A stretch of DNA of 64,000 nt from NCBI RefSeq assembly GCF_027706845.1, contig NZ_JAQGCZ010000018.1:1-64000 (forward strand), in the 5' to 3' direction. Positions within the stretch are counted from its first letter, which is position 1; each line of letters starts with the position of its first letter. Source of the stretch: Mycolicibacterium sp. BiH015 (GTDB taxonomy: Bacteria > Actinomycetota > Actinomycetes > Mycobacteriales > Mycobacteriaceae). Of the stretch, positions 25,809 through 34,477 are shown in pieces. Below the pieces are notes generated by a model that made no database searches, was not told the origin of the DNA, and saw only the letters and a program-made list of their open reading frames with translations. A program made the translations under genes and the position numbers.

Positions 25809-27238
25809 CGCTTTACCTCACTTACTTCCAGACTCAGTAGATCGTCGACCGTCTCCCGGCGCAGGATCAGGCGGGCCCGCCCGTCGCGCACGGCCACCAC
25901 AGCGGGCCGCCCGATCAGGTTGTAGCGGCTCGACATCGAGTAGCAGTATGCGCCGGTCGCGGCGACGCCGAGCAGGTCCCCCGGGTTTACGTCGTCGGGA
26001 AGCCACGCGTCGCGCACCACGATGTCCCCGCTCTCACAGTGCTTGCCGACCACCCGGGACAACGTCGGGGTCGCGTCGCTGGTCCGCGACAGCAACCGGA
26101 CGTCGTACTCGGCGCCATAGAGCGAGGTGCGGATGTTGTCGCTCATCCCGCCGTCCACGCTGACATACCGCCGGTGTGCGGTCGGGCTGACGGCAACGTC
26201 TTTGACGGTGCCGACCTCGTAGAGCGTGATGGTGCCGGGACCGGCGATGGCGCGGCCGGGCTCGACCACCAGTTTCGGTGCGGGCAGGCCGACGGCCTCG
26301 GACTCGCTGCGCACGATCTCTTTGAGCTTGCTCGCGAGTTCGCTCATCGGCGGGGGGTTGTCGTGCGGCAGGTAGGAAATGCCCAGTCCACCGCCGAGGT
26401 CGACGATGTCCATCTGCGAGGTCTTCTCGACACCGAACTCGGCCACCACGTCGCGCAGCAGGCCGATCACCCGGTGGGCGGCGATCTCGAAGCCAGCGAC
26501 ATCGAAGATCTGCGATCCGATGTGGCTGTGCAGGCCGACGAGTCGTAGGTTGTCGGTCTCGAACACCCGGCGTACCGCGGCCATTGCAGCACCGGAAGCC
26601 AGCGAAAGGCCGAACTTCTGGTCCTCGTGCGCGGTGGAGATGAACTCGTGCGTGTGGGCTTCGACGCCGACGGTGACACGCACCAGGACGTCTTGTACGA
26701 CACCGTTTTCCGCCGCGATCCGGTCGAGGCGTTCGATCTCCACCATGGAGTCGACCACCACGTGGCCGACGCGGTTCTTGACCGCCGCTGTCAGCTCGAC
26801 GACGGATTTGTTGTTGCCGTGCAACGTGATTCGCTCGGCAGGGAATCCGGCGTGCAGCGCGACGGCGAGCTCGCCTCCGGTCGCCACGTCGAGCGACAAC
26901 CCCTCTTCGTCGACCCATCGTGCGATCTCTGAGCACAGGAACGCCTTGGCCGCGTAGTGGACGTGCTCACCTCCGCCGAACGCCGACGCGATGTCGCGGC
27001 AGCGAGCACGGAAGTCGGCTTCGTCGATGACGAAGACCGGAGTTCCGAACTCGGCGGCGATGTCGGTGACGGACACGCCCGCGATGGAGACGCTACCTCC
27101 GTCGCTGTCACGAACAGTGTTCTGCGGCCACACGTTCCGCGCGAGCTGCAGCACCTCGGCGGCAGTCTGCGGACGCTCCGGCGCCGTGGCAGCCTGGATT
27201 TCTTCGGCGTGCCTCGGCCCGGCCGGGTGCGCGATCAC
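25805..27238 (-). CDS. lysA: diaminopimelate decarboxylase
   Basis: PLP enzyme for the last step of lysine synthesis. The 477 residues start at GTG 27238, which overlaps the argS stop by 4 nt. The PLP lysine is in HYAAKAFLCSE, and the GGGLGISY phosphate loop and the GAYCYSMSSRYN C-terminal substrate motif are present. The N-terminus is about 30 residues longer than I recall for the M. tuberculosis enzyme, so part of it may be untranslated. Confidence 0.95.
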   Translation of the reverse strand: MIAHPAGPRHAEEIQAATAPERPQTAAEVLQLARNVWPQNTVRDSDGGSVSIAGVSVTDIAAEFGTPVFVIDEADFRARCRDIASAFGGGEHVHYAAKAFLCSEIARWVDEEGLSLDVATGGELAVALHAGFPAERITLHGNNKSVVELTAAVKNRVGHVVVDSMVEIERLDRIAAENGVVQDVLVRVTVGVEAHTHEFISTAHEDQKFGLSLASGAAMAAVRRVFETDNLRLVGLHSHIGSQIFDVAGFEIAAHRVIGLLRDVVAEFGVEKTSQMDIVDLGGGLGISYLPHDNPPPMSELASKLKEIVRSESEAVGLPAPKLVVEPGRAIAGPGTITLYEVGTVKDVAVSPTAHRRYVSVDGGMSDNIRTSLYGAEYDVRLLSRTSDATPTLSRVVGKHCESGDIVVRDAWLPDDVNPGDLLGVAATGAYCYSMSSRYNLIGRPAVVAVRDGRARLILRRETVDDLLSLEVSEVKR

Positions 27239-28887
27239 ATCCGCTCCGGGGCGCTGACACCGAGGATGCCAAGCCCGTTGGCGATCACCTGCCGGGTCGC
27301 AGCGCACAGGGCGAGCCGTGCGGCGTGCAGCTCCCCGGGCTCTTCGTCACCCTGCGGCAGCACCCGGCACGCGTCGTAGAACCGGTGGTAGTCCCCGGCG
27401 AGATCTTCGAGATAGCGCGAGACACGATGCGGCTCACGCAAACTCGCCGCGGTCTTGAGGATCCGCGGGAATTCCCCCAGGTTGCGGATCAGGGTGCCTT
27501 CCTTGTCATGGGTCAGCAGATCCACATGCGTGGTGTCAGGGGTGATTCCGAGCTCGGCGGCGTTGCGTGCCAGTGCGGACAACCGTGCGTGCGCGTATTG
27601 CACGTAGTAGACCGGGTTCTCAGCCGACGCCGACGACCACAGCGCGAGGTCGATGTCGATGGGGGTGTCGACCGAACTGCGGATCAGTGAATAACGGGCG
27701 GCGTCGACACCGATGGCCTCGACGAGGTCGTCGAGGGTGATGACGGTGCCGGCACGCTTGCTCATCCGGACCGGCTGGCCGTCACGAACCAGGTTGACCA
27801 TCTGGCCGATCAGCACCTCGACGGTGTCGGGATCGTCACCGAGCGCCGCCGCCGAGGCTTTGAGCCGGGCGATGTAGCCGTGATGGTCGGCCCCGAGCAT
27901 GTAGATGCACAGGTCGAAACCACGCTTGCGCTTGTCGAGGAAGTACGCGAGGTCACCGGCGATGTAGGCGGGCTTGCCGTCGCTCTTGATGACGACGCGG
28001 TCCTTGTCGTCGCCGAAGTCCGTGGTGCGCAACCAGACGGCGCCGTCCTTCTCATAGGCGAACCCGGTCTCGCGCAGCTTGGCGATGGCCTGTTCCACAC
28101 GGCCCGAGGTGTGCATCGAGTCTTCGTGGGTGTAGACGTCGAAGTCGGTGCCGAACTCGTGCAGCGATTGCTTGATGTGGTCGAACATCAAGTTAACGCC
28201 GATGGCCCGGAACGTCTCCCGCATCTCGGTGTCGGGCAGGTCGAGCGCATCGGGCTCCTTCGCGAGAACCTGTCCCGCGATGTCGGCGATGTAGGTGCCT
28301 GCGTACCCGTCCTCCGGTGTCGGCTCCCCTTTCGCGGAGGCGATCAGCGAGTTGGTGAACCGGTCGATCTGGGCGCCGTGGTCGTTGAAGTAGTACTCGC
28401 GGACAACCTCGGCCCCCTGGGTGGCCAACAACCGCCCCAGGGCGTCGCCGACCGCGGCCCACCGGGTGCCACCGATATGGATGGGGCCGGTCGGATTGGC
28501 AGAAACGAACTCGAGGTTCACTTTCTTGCCACCGAGATCGGCCGAGTGTCCGTATGCGGCTCCGGCGGCGATGACGTCACCGACGATCACGTTCTGCGCC
28601 GAGGCCTCAATGCGGAGGTTGACAAAGCCCGGACCTGCGACGTCGGCGGTAGCGATGCCATTTTTCGCCAGGAGCGCCTCGGCCAGCCAGCCGGCCAGCT
28701 CGCGAGGATTTACGCCCACCTTCTTGCCGAGCTGCAGCGCCAGGTTGGTCGCGTAGTCCCCGTGCTCGGGGTTGCGCGGACGCTCGACGGTGACGACGTC
28801 GGGCAGAGCAGCTGAGTCGAGGGCGTGCTCGGCCAGCACCGCGGCGGCGGTCACCTTGAGCAGTTCGGCCAGATCGGCGGGGGTCAC
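27235..28887 (-). CDS. argS: arginyl-tRNA synthetase
   Basis: Class I synthetase, 550 residues from GTG 28887 (MTPADLAELLKVTAAAV), the same length as M. tuberculosis ArgS. The HIGH motif appears as HIGG in NPTGPIHIGGTRWAAVGDAL, and the KMSKS region is reduced to RMSKRAGTVITLDDL, as usual for ArgRS. The C-terminal anticodon-binding domain has the conserved VQYAHARLSALARNA. First gene of the lysine/threonine operon, placed next to a tRNA-Arg gene. Confidence 0.97.
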   Translation of the reverse strand: MTPADLAELLKVTAAAVLAEHALDSAALPDVVTVERPRNPEHGDYATNLALQLGKKVGVNPRELAGWLAEALLAKNGIATADVAGPGFVNLRIEASAQNVIVGDVIAAGAAYGHSADLGGKKVNLEFVSANPTGPIHIGGTRWAAVGDALGRLLATQGAEVVREYYFNDHGAQIDRFTNSLIASAKGEPTPEDGYAGTYIADIAGQVLAKEPDALDLPDTEMRETFRAIGVNLMFDHIKQSLHEFGTDFDVYTHEDSMHTSGRVEQAIAKLRETGFAYEKDGAVWLRTTDFGDDKDRVVIKSDGKPAYIAGDLAYFLDKRKRGFDLCIYMLGADHHGYIARLKASAAALGDDPDTVEVLIGQMVNLVRDGQPVRMSKRAGTVITLDDLVEAIGVDAARYSLIRSSVDTPIDIDLALWSSASAENPVYYVQYAHARLSALARNAAELGITPDTTHVDLLTHDKEGTLIRNLGEFPRILKTAASLREPHRVSRYLEDLAGDYHRFYDACRVLPQGDEEPGELHAARLALCAATRQVIANGLGILGVSAPERM

Positions 28888-29053
28888 GAGGGTCCATCCT
28901 ATGGTCTGACCTGTTCCGGGCCGAATCCGTTTCCCCGCCGCGGCCCCGGGGTGCACGGCGGGTGCAGATCGCCGCTACGACGAGGCGGTGATTGATCTTT
29001 TCGTCGATGCGTTAGTCTGTTCAGGCCCGACCGGCGCAGCTGTCACAGCACGC

Positions 29054-29126
29054 GCCCCCGTAGCTCAGGGGATAGAGCGTCTGCCTCCGGAGCAGAAGGC
29101 CGCAGGTTCGAATCCTGCCGGGGGCA
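29054..29126 (+). tRNA. tRNA-Arg (anticodon CCG)
   Basis: 73-nt cloverleaf. Acceptor stem GCCCCCG/CGGGGGC with discriminator A at 29126; D arm GCTC/GAGC; anticodon stem TCTGC/GCAGA around loop CTCCGGA, so the anticodon CCG (29087-29089) reads CGG; T loop GGTTCGAATCC. CCA is not encoded: the sequence continues with CCC. It is divergent from argS, and a tRNA-Arg also lies beside argS in M. tuberculosis. Confidence 0.97.
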
Positions 29127-29310
29127 CCCTTTGACCAGGGGCGTTCCGAGGGACCCGTAGGACCAGCCGCAGATGCCCTGCGATCTTCGCCTCGTCTACC
29201 GATCGCACTGAGTGGCAACCGCGTTGCAGGTCATGGTCTGCCGCGGAGCGTTGTCACCGAACTCGGCGGGACTCTCGTCTTCAGTCGTGGGTTGACCGCG
29301 GGGGGATGCC

Positions 29311-29946
29311 TCAGGCGACCTTGGCCGCGAGTACGTCGCACTTGTCCATGTCGGGAAGTGACCCCAGCAGGCCCAGCGCGTGCTTAGCCAGCTCGCGGGG
29401 GACTCCGCCGGTCAGGTGCTTCAATCGGGACTTGTTGTCGCTGAAGACGTCAAAGATGCCGAAGCCGCCGTCGAATTGGAGCGCGAACCAAGCAAGGGTC
29501 CCGGGCTCGTCCTCGACGATCGTGCGGGCATCCCGTAAGAACTGGGCCACCTGCGCCTCATGTCCCGGCTTCGGAGCGAAAGTCAGCAAGAGGCCTTTGC
29601 GGATGTCGGGGGCATCGCCGTGGGGCAGTTTGTCAGCCAGAACCCCGAGCCGCTGCATTTGTGGCTCGTCGGTCAGGAACTCCCGCCCTTGTCCGGTCAG
29701 CGCCTGCGCAACGGGTCCGTTCAGATGGGCGTTGCGACCGTTCTCGTCCGGAAAGAAGTCCACGATGCCGTATTCATCGTGCCCGAATCGCACAGCGAAC
29801 CAGGCGACGGTGTCAGGCTCCTGGTTCACCAAATCGCGGCCGCTGTTGAGGAAATTCTCGACTTGGTCGGCGTGGTCGCGCTGCGTCTCCAGCCGCACAT
29901 AGAGGCCGTTTGTTACCGGTTTGTGGGTGTTGCTGTGAGCGGTCAT
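29311..29946 (-). CDS. tandem ABM-domain (antibiotic biosynthesis monooxygenase-like) protein
   Basis: 211 residues made of two similar halves of about 95 residues. Each carries the ABM-type pattern: GLYVRLETQRDHADQVENFL...EPDTVAWFAVRFG in the first (about 14-105), and GLLLTFAPKPGHEAQVAQFL...EPGTLAWFALQFDGGFGIFDVF in the second (about 117-205). ABM folds form dimeric beta-barrels; here one chain could make the whole barrel. Relatives degrade haem or oxidise quinol-like compounds, but no catalytic residues identify a reaction. It stands alone, with 180 nt of apparently empty sequence between the tRNA and its stop. Confidence 0.75.
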   Translation of the reverse strand: MTAHSNTHKPVTNGLYVRLETQRDHADQVENFLNSGRDLVNQEPDTVAWFAVRFGHDEYGIVDFFPDENGRNAHLNGPVAQALTGQGREFLTDEPQMQRLGVLADKLPHGDAPDIRKGLLLTFAPKPGHEAQVAQFLRDARTIVEDEPGTLAWFALQFDGGFGIFDVFSDNKSRLKHLTGGVPRELAKHALGLLGSLPDMDKCDVLAAKVA

Positions 29947-30195
29947 GGGCGACCTGTACCCGTAGGTTCGCCTATCACGCGAGGCGTCACAGATTGAGCC
30001 CTGTGGTGTCGAAAAAGCCTCTTCGATCTAGCACCTTCAGACCGAGTCGACCCCGGGTGGCGGGCATAGGGCCCCCGGCGGGATCCGACGCGGGCATCAA
30101 CGCGCCGCAATCTTCGGTGGTGCAGCGCAGGCCGCAAACACCAGTGCACATGCGGTGGCGAGCCTGTGTGGCTGAAGGAGGATTCGGCTCGCGAA
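29947..30195. other. gap between the ABM protein and the porin genes
   Basis: 249 nt without a supported gene. A frame of about 100 residues crosses it on the minus strand but is Arg/Gly/Pro-rich and runs into the porin gene's 3' end out of phase. It should hold the promoter of the ABM gene; I could not pick one. Confidence 0.4.
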
Positions 30196-30948
30196 TCACA
30201 CCTTCCGGATGGTCCCGTAGTAGCCCAGGATCGAGTCCGACTGGTCGGTCGCATGCGTCAGCACGGCGTAGGACCTGATGAACGACTCCCCCACGCAGCC
30301 ATCGATCTTCACCTGGAAACCACTGATCGACACCCACGGGTCGTTACCGGTGAACTCCTTGCGCCCGACAGGAACGGTGTTGATGAGACCCGGCCTGAGA
30401 CCGACCGCGATGCCACCCGTGATTGGTGCAGACAGCACCGGCGCGATGCCGTCGATGAACTCGCCCTCCCCATCGAGTCCCACCAGACCCAGAGACGGCG
30501 TGAGTCCGGCAGAACCCGTGATGGTGACGCCGTTGGCGCCCATGTCGATGCCACAACCTATCTGGTAACCCACCTCCAACACCCCTCGCGGCGGCACGGA
30601 GCCCTCCGGCCCGACCAGCGAACCGTTGAACACGCCACTGACGACGTAACTTCGCGAAGACAACGCGGTGGTCAGGGGGTTGACGTTGCGTATCACCTCG
30701 TCCTTGGCGCCAACGGTCAACGTCCAGCCGTTAGGTGCCGTGGTCGTCGACGGTGGAGCGGAAATGATCAGGGCGTCCGCGCCCGGCGCGATAACGCCTG
30801 CTGCGTGGGCGACAGGAGCCGGGCCACCGACGGTCGGGTCGAGCACCGGGGCGACGACATCGGGTGCAGGATCGGCGGCCGCGGAAAACGCGGTCGTCGG
30901 CAGAAGCACCCAGACGATGCTGAGTGCACCGAGCCACCTCAGCTTCAC
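30196..30948 (-). CDS. MspA-family outer membrane porin
   Basis: 250 residues with a signal peptide (about 1-25, cleavage near FSAAADP). The mature part shows the MspA signature: NGWTLTVGAKDE, LEVGYQIGCGIDMGANGVTITG, and the final VKIDGCVGESFIRSYAVLTHATD. MspA forms octameric pores in the mycolic-acid outer membrane for small hydrophilic solutes. Between the signal and the barrel there are about 45 extra Pro/Ala-rich residues, longer than the classical MspA N-terminus. A slow grower such as M. tuberculosis lacks this family. Confidence 0.9.
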   Translation of the reverse strand: MKLRWLGALSIVWVLLPTTAFSAAADPAPDVVAPVLDPTVGGPAPVAHAAGVIAPGADALIISAPPSTTTAPNGWTLTVGAKDEVIRNVNPLTTALSSRSYVVSGVFNGSLVGPEGSVPPRGVLEVGYQIGCGIDMGANGVTITGSAGLTPSLGLVGLDGEGEFIDGIAPVLSAPITGGIAVGLRPGLINTVPVGRKEFTGNDPWVSISGFQVKIDGCVGESFIRSYAVLTHATDQSDSILGYYGTIRKV

Positions 30949-31094
30949 GAGCGGAAACCTACTATCGGATTCGGTTAGAACGCCTCACCAATATCAACTT
31001 GTGATGCGCTGCAAGCATATTGTGATGTGCAGCGCCGGGCAGCCTTCGCCTCGGCCGGATTGATCCTCACCAGCGCCGACAGGATGACGCACTG

Positions 31095-31301
31095 ATGAAG
31101 CCGAGCACCGCGTGCAAGGGCGGCGGGAAGACGTGGTCGGTGAACAAGGATGGCAAGCCGATCTGCCCCGGTTGCCACAGAGCGTTCAGCACGGTGGCCG
31201 GTTACGGAAAGACTGTGCGCGACATGCCAACCGTCCCGCCCCACCCCCGTCCGGGCCGCCACGATGCGCTGAAATTCCGGCGTGTCCGGCCCGCCGAATG
31301 A
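31095..31301 (+). CDS. small hypothetical protein with a CPGCHRAF motif
   Basis: 68 residues, ATG 31095. It contains CPGCHRAFSTVAGYGKTVR, a possible half of a zinc-binding finger, with a third Cys at residue 7 (STACKGGGKTWSV). It is basic overall with a Pro-rich C-terminus. It lies 118 nt before the kinase gene on the same strand. I do not recognise a family; the coding call rests on the ordered cysteine/basic pattern and is moderate. Confidence 0.45.
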   Translation: MKPSTACKGGGKTWSVNKDGKPICPGCHRAFSTVAGYGKTVRDMPTVPPHPRPGRHDALKFRRVRPAE

Positions 31302-31419
31302 CATCGGTCAACGCTGCTGTCTGGCAACGGTTAATCATTCCGGGACCGTCGGCCCGGTCTCGCCGAGCCCGAAGCGATTCCGTGTCCTTCAGCGCCTGAC
31401 CTGGTCTTCTGTTTAGGGT

Positions 31420-32907
31420 GTGCCTGTGGAAGGCACGGTGTTCGGGCGCTACCGCCTCGTCGAACTCATGGGGCGCGGCGGCATGGGCGAGGTCTGGCGG
31501 GCCCACGACACCGAGACGAACAACCGGGTCGTCGCGATCAAGGTCCTGCCGTCCCACCTGGCTGCCGACGAAACATATGCGCGCAGGTTCCGCCGGGAGG
31601 CCGACGCCGCGGCGCGCCTGAACAATCCGCACATCGTTCCCATCCACAACTACGGCGAGATCGACGGGCGCCTCTACGTCGACATGCGGTTGATCGAGGG
31701 CCGCGACCTCCAGGAGGTGTTGTCCGCCGGCCCACTGGATCCCGCCCGCGCTGTGCGAATCGTCGAGCAAGTTGCCAAAGCACTCCACGCAGCCCACAAG
31801 ATCGGCCTGGTGCACCGGGATGTCAAGCCCTCGAACATCTTGGTCGACGAGGACGACTTCGCCTACCTCATCGATTTCGGAATCGCCCGCGCGACCGACG
31901 AAACAGCACTGACGAGTACCGGCGCAGTGATCGGCACATACCACTACATGGCGCCGGAGAGGTTGGGCGCCGGCGAGGCTGATGCCCGGTCCGACATCTA
32001 TGCGCTGGCGTGCGTCCTGTTCGAATGCCTCACCGGAAATCGCCCGTTTCCCGGCGCCTCGGTGGAAAGTCAGGTGGCCGGCCACCTCACTGCTCCGCCG
32101 CCTCAACCTTCGGCCGCATCCCCCGGCGTGCCCGCCGACCTCGATGCGGTCATCCGTGACGGCATGGCCAAGAATCCGGACGACCGCTTTCAGTCCACGG
32201 TGGAGCTGGCCCGTGCCGCACGCGAGGCGATCACCGTTCCGACGTCTCGCCCGGCACCGGCAGTTCCCCCGGTCACCTGGAATTCCGACGCGTCGCCTTT
32301 CGCCGCGACCCAACCGGGTTGGGTGCCACTGCCTCCGGCGACGACACCGACCCCGTGGTGGCGACGCAGAAAGATCGTCATCCCCGTCGCTGCCGTCTCG
32401 ACACTGGCGATTGCCGCCGCGATCATCGGTACGACGATGGTTCTCGGGGACAACGGCACCGCCGAGATCATCCCGACCGCCCAGCCGCCGTCGGCACCCC
32501 TCAAGTCTTTGGCGCCTCCCCCCACGGTGCCGACTCCGTCCGTGGCGTCTCCAGCACCTGGACCGACGCTCATCGGCGGCACGGATTTCGCTGGTACCTA
32601 TATGAATTCACCGTCCGGCAGCACGTGGGTCGCGACACCGTGCGGGCCCGGCTGCGCCACCGTGTCGTCCAGCGCCGGCTGGAGCGGCCAAGCGCGCCTG
32701 GAAAACGGCCAGTGGCGAATGCAGGTTCCAAGAGCTGACGCGGTGACGTGCAACACCGGCGAAATCCATTCTGGAACGACAGATTTCACATTCGACCCGG
32801 AGAATTTCAGAGGCATTGCCATCGGCACGACGGACGGCCCGGCGTGCGGTTTCGCACCTCAGTACACCGGCTTGCCCACGAACTTCAGTCTGACCAAGGT
32901 CAATTGA
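31420..32907 (+). CDS. transmembrane Ser/Thr protein kinase, PknE/PknH-like, with Cys-rich extracellular sensor
   Basis: 495 residues, GTG 31420. The kinase domain spans 10-270: glycine loop GRGGMGEVW (18-26), Lys41, catalytic HRDVKPSN (Asp134), DFG (152-154), APE (178-180). After a Pro-rich linker comes one membrane helix (about 319-341), then an outside domain (385-495) with Cys408, Cys412, Cys444 and Cys476. The kinase half resembles the PknE/PknH group. The sensor half resembles the secreted protein encoded just downstream, which suggests a shared ligand or fold. No substrate is evident from neighbours. Confidence 0.92.
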   Translation: MPVEGTVFGRYRLVELMGRGGMGEVWRAHDTETNNRVVAIKVLPSHLAADETYARRFRREADAAARLNNPHIVPIHNYGEIDGRLYVDMRLIEGRDLQEVLSAGPLDPARAVRIVEQVAKALHAAHKIGLVHRDVKPSNILVDEDDFAYLIDFGIARATDETALTSTGAVIGTYHYMAPERLGAGEADARSDIYALACVLFECLTGNRPFPGASVESQVAGHLTAPPPQPSAASPGVPADLDAVIRDGMAKNPDDRFQSTVELARAAREAITVPTSRPAPAVPPVTWNSDASPFAATQPGWVPLPPATTPTPWWRRRKIVIPVAAVSTLAIAAAIIGTTMVLGDNGTAEIIPTAQPPSAPLKSLAPPPTVPTPSVASPAPGPTLIGGTDFAGTYMNSPSGSTWVATPCGPGCATVSSSAGWSGQARLENGQWRMQVPRADAVTCNTGEIHSGTTDFTFDPENFRGIAIGTTDGPACGFAPQYTGLPTNFSLTKVN

Positions 32908-32925
32908 CCTGAGCCGGGACGCGCG

Positions 32926-33345
32926 TCAGGCCGGGACGAGAACGAAGGTTGTCGATCCGACAGGACCGTTGTTGCCGCAGGGATTCGGCCCGTTCAGCGT
33001 GTAGAGCCCGTTCGTGCCGTCGAGGTTGAACGTGTACCGGGCGAGCACATCGACGGCGCGACCGTCGGGACAGAACGCTCCGCCGGGCACGAACTGGTCC
33101 AGCACGTACTGCGCGCCTTGGATGCGGGCCTGGCCCTGATCCCTGTTGTTCTCGAGGTTGAACAGGCTGATGCAGCCAGGACCGCAACTGTCGACACGCA
33201 TGCTGATGTCCTCGGTGGCACCGGTGGCCATGACGGACCGGTACTCATACAGGCCCGGGGCGAGATCGGCATGCGCGGGTGCCGCCAGCGCAACGGCGGT
33301 GGCACAGACACCGGCGGCCACCGCACTCGCGGTCAGGTTTCTCAT
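32926..33345 (-). CDS. small secreted protein resembling the adjacent kinase sensor domain
   Basis: 139 residues. Signal peptide 1-26 (AAPAHA cleavage), then about 113 residues with Cys54, Cys58, Cys92 and Cys123. Spacings (4, 34, 31) nearly match the kinase sensor (4, 32, 32), and both have CGPGC followed by GQAR 11-13 residues later and end in F-[SV]-L. GGAGG lies 4 nt before ATG 33345. The two genes converge with 18 nt between the stops. Function unknown; it could be a soluble relative or a partner of the receptor. Confidence 0.82.
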   Translation of the reverse strand: MRNLTASAVAAGVCATAVALAAPAHADLAPGLYEYRSVMATGATEDISMRVDSCGPGCISLFNLENNRDQGQARIQGAQYVLDQFVPGGAFCPDGRAVDVLARYTFNLDGTNGLYTLNGPNPCGNNGPVGSTTFVLVPA

Positions 33346-33443
33346 GCTGCCTCCTTCGCGCTGATCGGCGCTTTACCGAGAGTCTAGGAAGCCGTCGCTG
33401 GGCCCCGGATCGTTTTCGTCGAAGGGCGGCCGGCGCGAGCTTG

Positions 33444-33725
33444 TCAGATACCCGTACACAGCGACACGAACGGAATCGGCGCGCAGATTCCGATCGAGAA
33501 GCCCGGCGTGGGGTCTCCGTTCCACGGCGGCGGCGGTGGGGGCGGGGGCGGCGGCGGAGCCGGGGGAAGCGGCGCAACGACACAGGTATTCGACGGTGCG
33601 TCGTACACCGTGCCGGCGCCGCATTCGGCGGCCTGAGCACTTCCCGCCGCGAGCGCCAACAACGAAGCCGGAAGCGCCACCACCGCGGCGACCGGCAACG
33701 CCACTCGTATCGATCTTGTCCGCAT
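33444..33725 (-). CDS. small secreted proline-rich protein
   Basis: 93 residues from ATG 33725, placed by AGGAGG 5 nt upstream; an upstream reading adds an Arg-rich tail. Signal peptide about 1-32 (SAQAAEC). The mature part has two Cys pairs, ECGAGTVYDAPSNTCV and ICAPIPFVSLC, flanking a run of about 11 prolines. Such short Pro-rich secreted proteins are common in mycobacteria and their roles are unknown. Confidence 0.75.
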   Translation of the reverse strand: MRTRSIRVALPVAAVVALPASLLALAAGSAQAAECGAGTVYDAPSNTCVVAPLPPAPPPPPPPPPPPWNGDPTPGFSIGICAPIPFVSLCTGI

Positions 33726-33813
33726 CCGGGCCTCCTGCGATGAACCCCGACCCACACTGCGTACTCGCATCGTAGTCCTGCGGCGCGATGCGTTCATCCC
33801 ACTTCGCGAGTCG

Positions 33814-34446
33814 CTACGACCACTCCGCCAGGATGCGCATCTTGCCCGCCTTCACCGCGGCGTCCTTGCGGCGCTTCTTCAGGATCGGTGCGAACGCATT
33901 GTGGTCGTTGTTCTGAATATTCAAAGGCAGATCCAGTGCGCCGATCAGCTTGGCCTCCAGGTACCAGGGCTCCGGATGCAGAACCCAGGACACCGCGACA
34001 TTCTCGGCCATCCACCGGGTCAGGATCGCTTCCCCGCCTGCGAAGGTCTGTCGCTTGCCCGAGCCGATCCGGCGTAGCGCGAAACCCAGTTGGTCGCCGA
34101 GAAGGACACCGAGCGACTTACGCAGCGTCGACCCGTCTGCGCTGGCGTTGCCGGCACCGAAGTGGTAGCGGATGCGCTTGCGCAGATCCTGTGGCGCCTG
34201 GGGCTTGCCGTCGGCGCGGGGCGGCCCGGGACTTGTTCCGACGTACAGCAGCGTCCAGCCGTCGCGCTGCGCACAGCCGGAGACATCGATGTCACCTGGA
34301 ATCTGACGGAACCACCACCCGTGAGCGCCCGCGGCCGCCGGCACGGGGTCGGCGTCGCCGAACACTTCGTCCCGCGTATATCGTTGCGCTGCAAGGAAGT
34401 TCGCGACAGCTTGGGCGTTGCGCCTCGCAGACATCGACTCGGCCAT
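33814..34446 (-). CDS. GIY-YIG-type domain protein
   Basis: 210 residues. GWTLLYVGTSPG at about 63-74 is a GIY-YIG-like first strand pair (LLY...YVG), followed by LRKRIRYHFGAGNASADGSTLRKSLG with the conserved Arg and His typical of the nuclease helix. The N-terminal 40 residues are helical and the tail is basic (KKRRKDAAVKAGK). The family includes DNA endonucleases, but here it is a stand-alone protein without repair-gene neighbours, so nuclease activity is only inferred. Confidence 0.72.
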   Translation of the reverse strand: MAESMSARRNAQAVANFLAAQRYTRDEVFGDADPVPAAAGAHGWWFRQIPGDIDVSGCAQRDGWTLLYVGTSPGPPRADGKPQAPQDLRKRIRYHFGAGNASADGSTLRKSLGVLLGDQLGFALRRIGSGKRQTFAGGEAILTRWMAENVAVSWVLHPEPWYLEAKLIGALDLPLNIQNNDHNAFAPILKKRRKDAAVKAGKMRILAEWS

Positions 34447-34477
34447 GGGATGCAGCGTAGCCGGGATCGGCCGGGGT

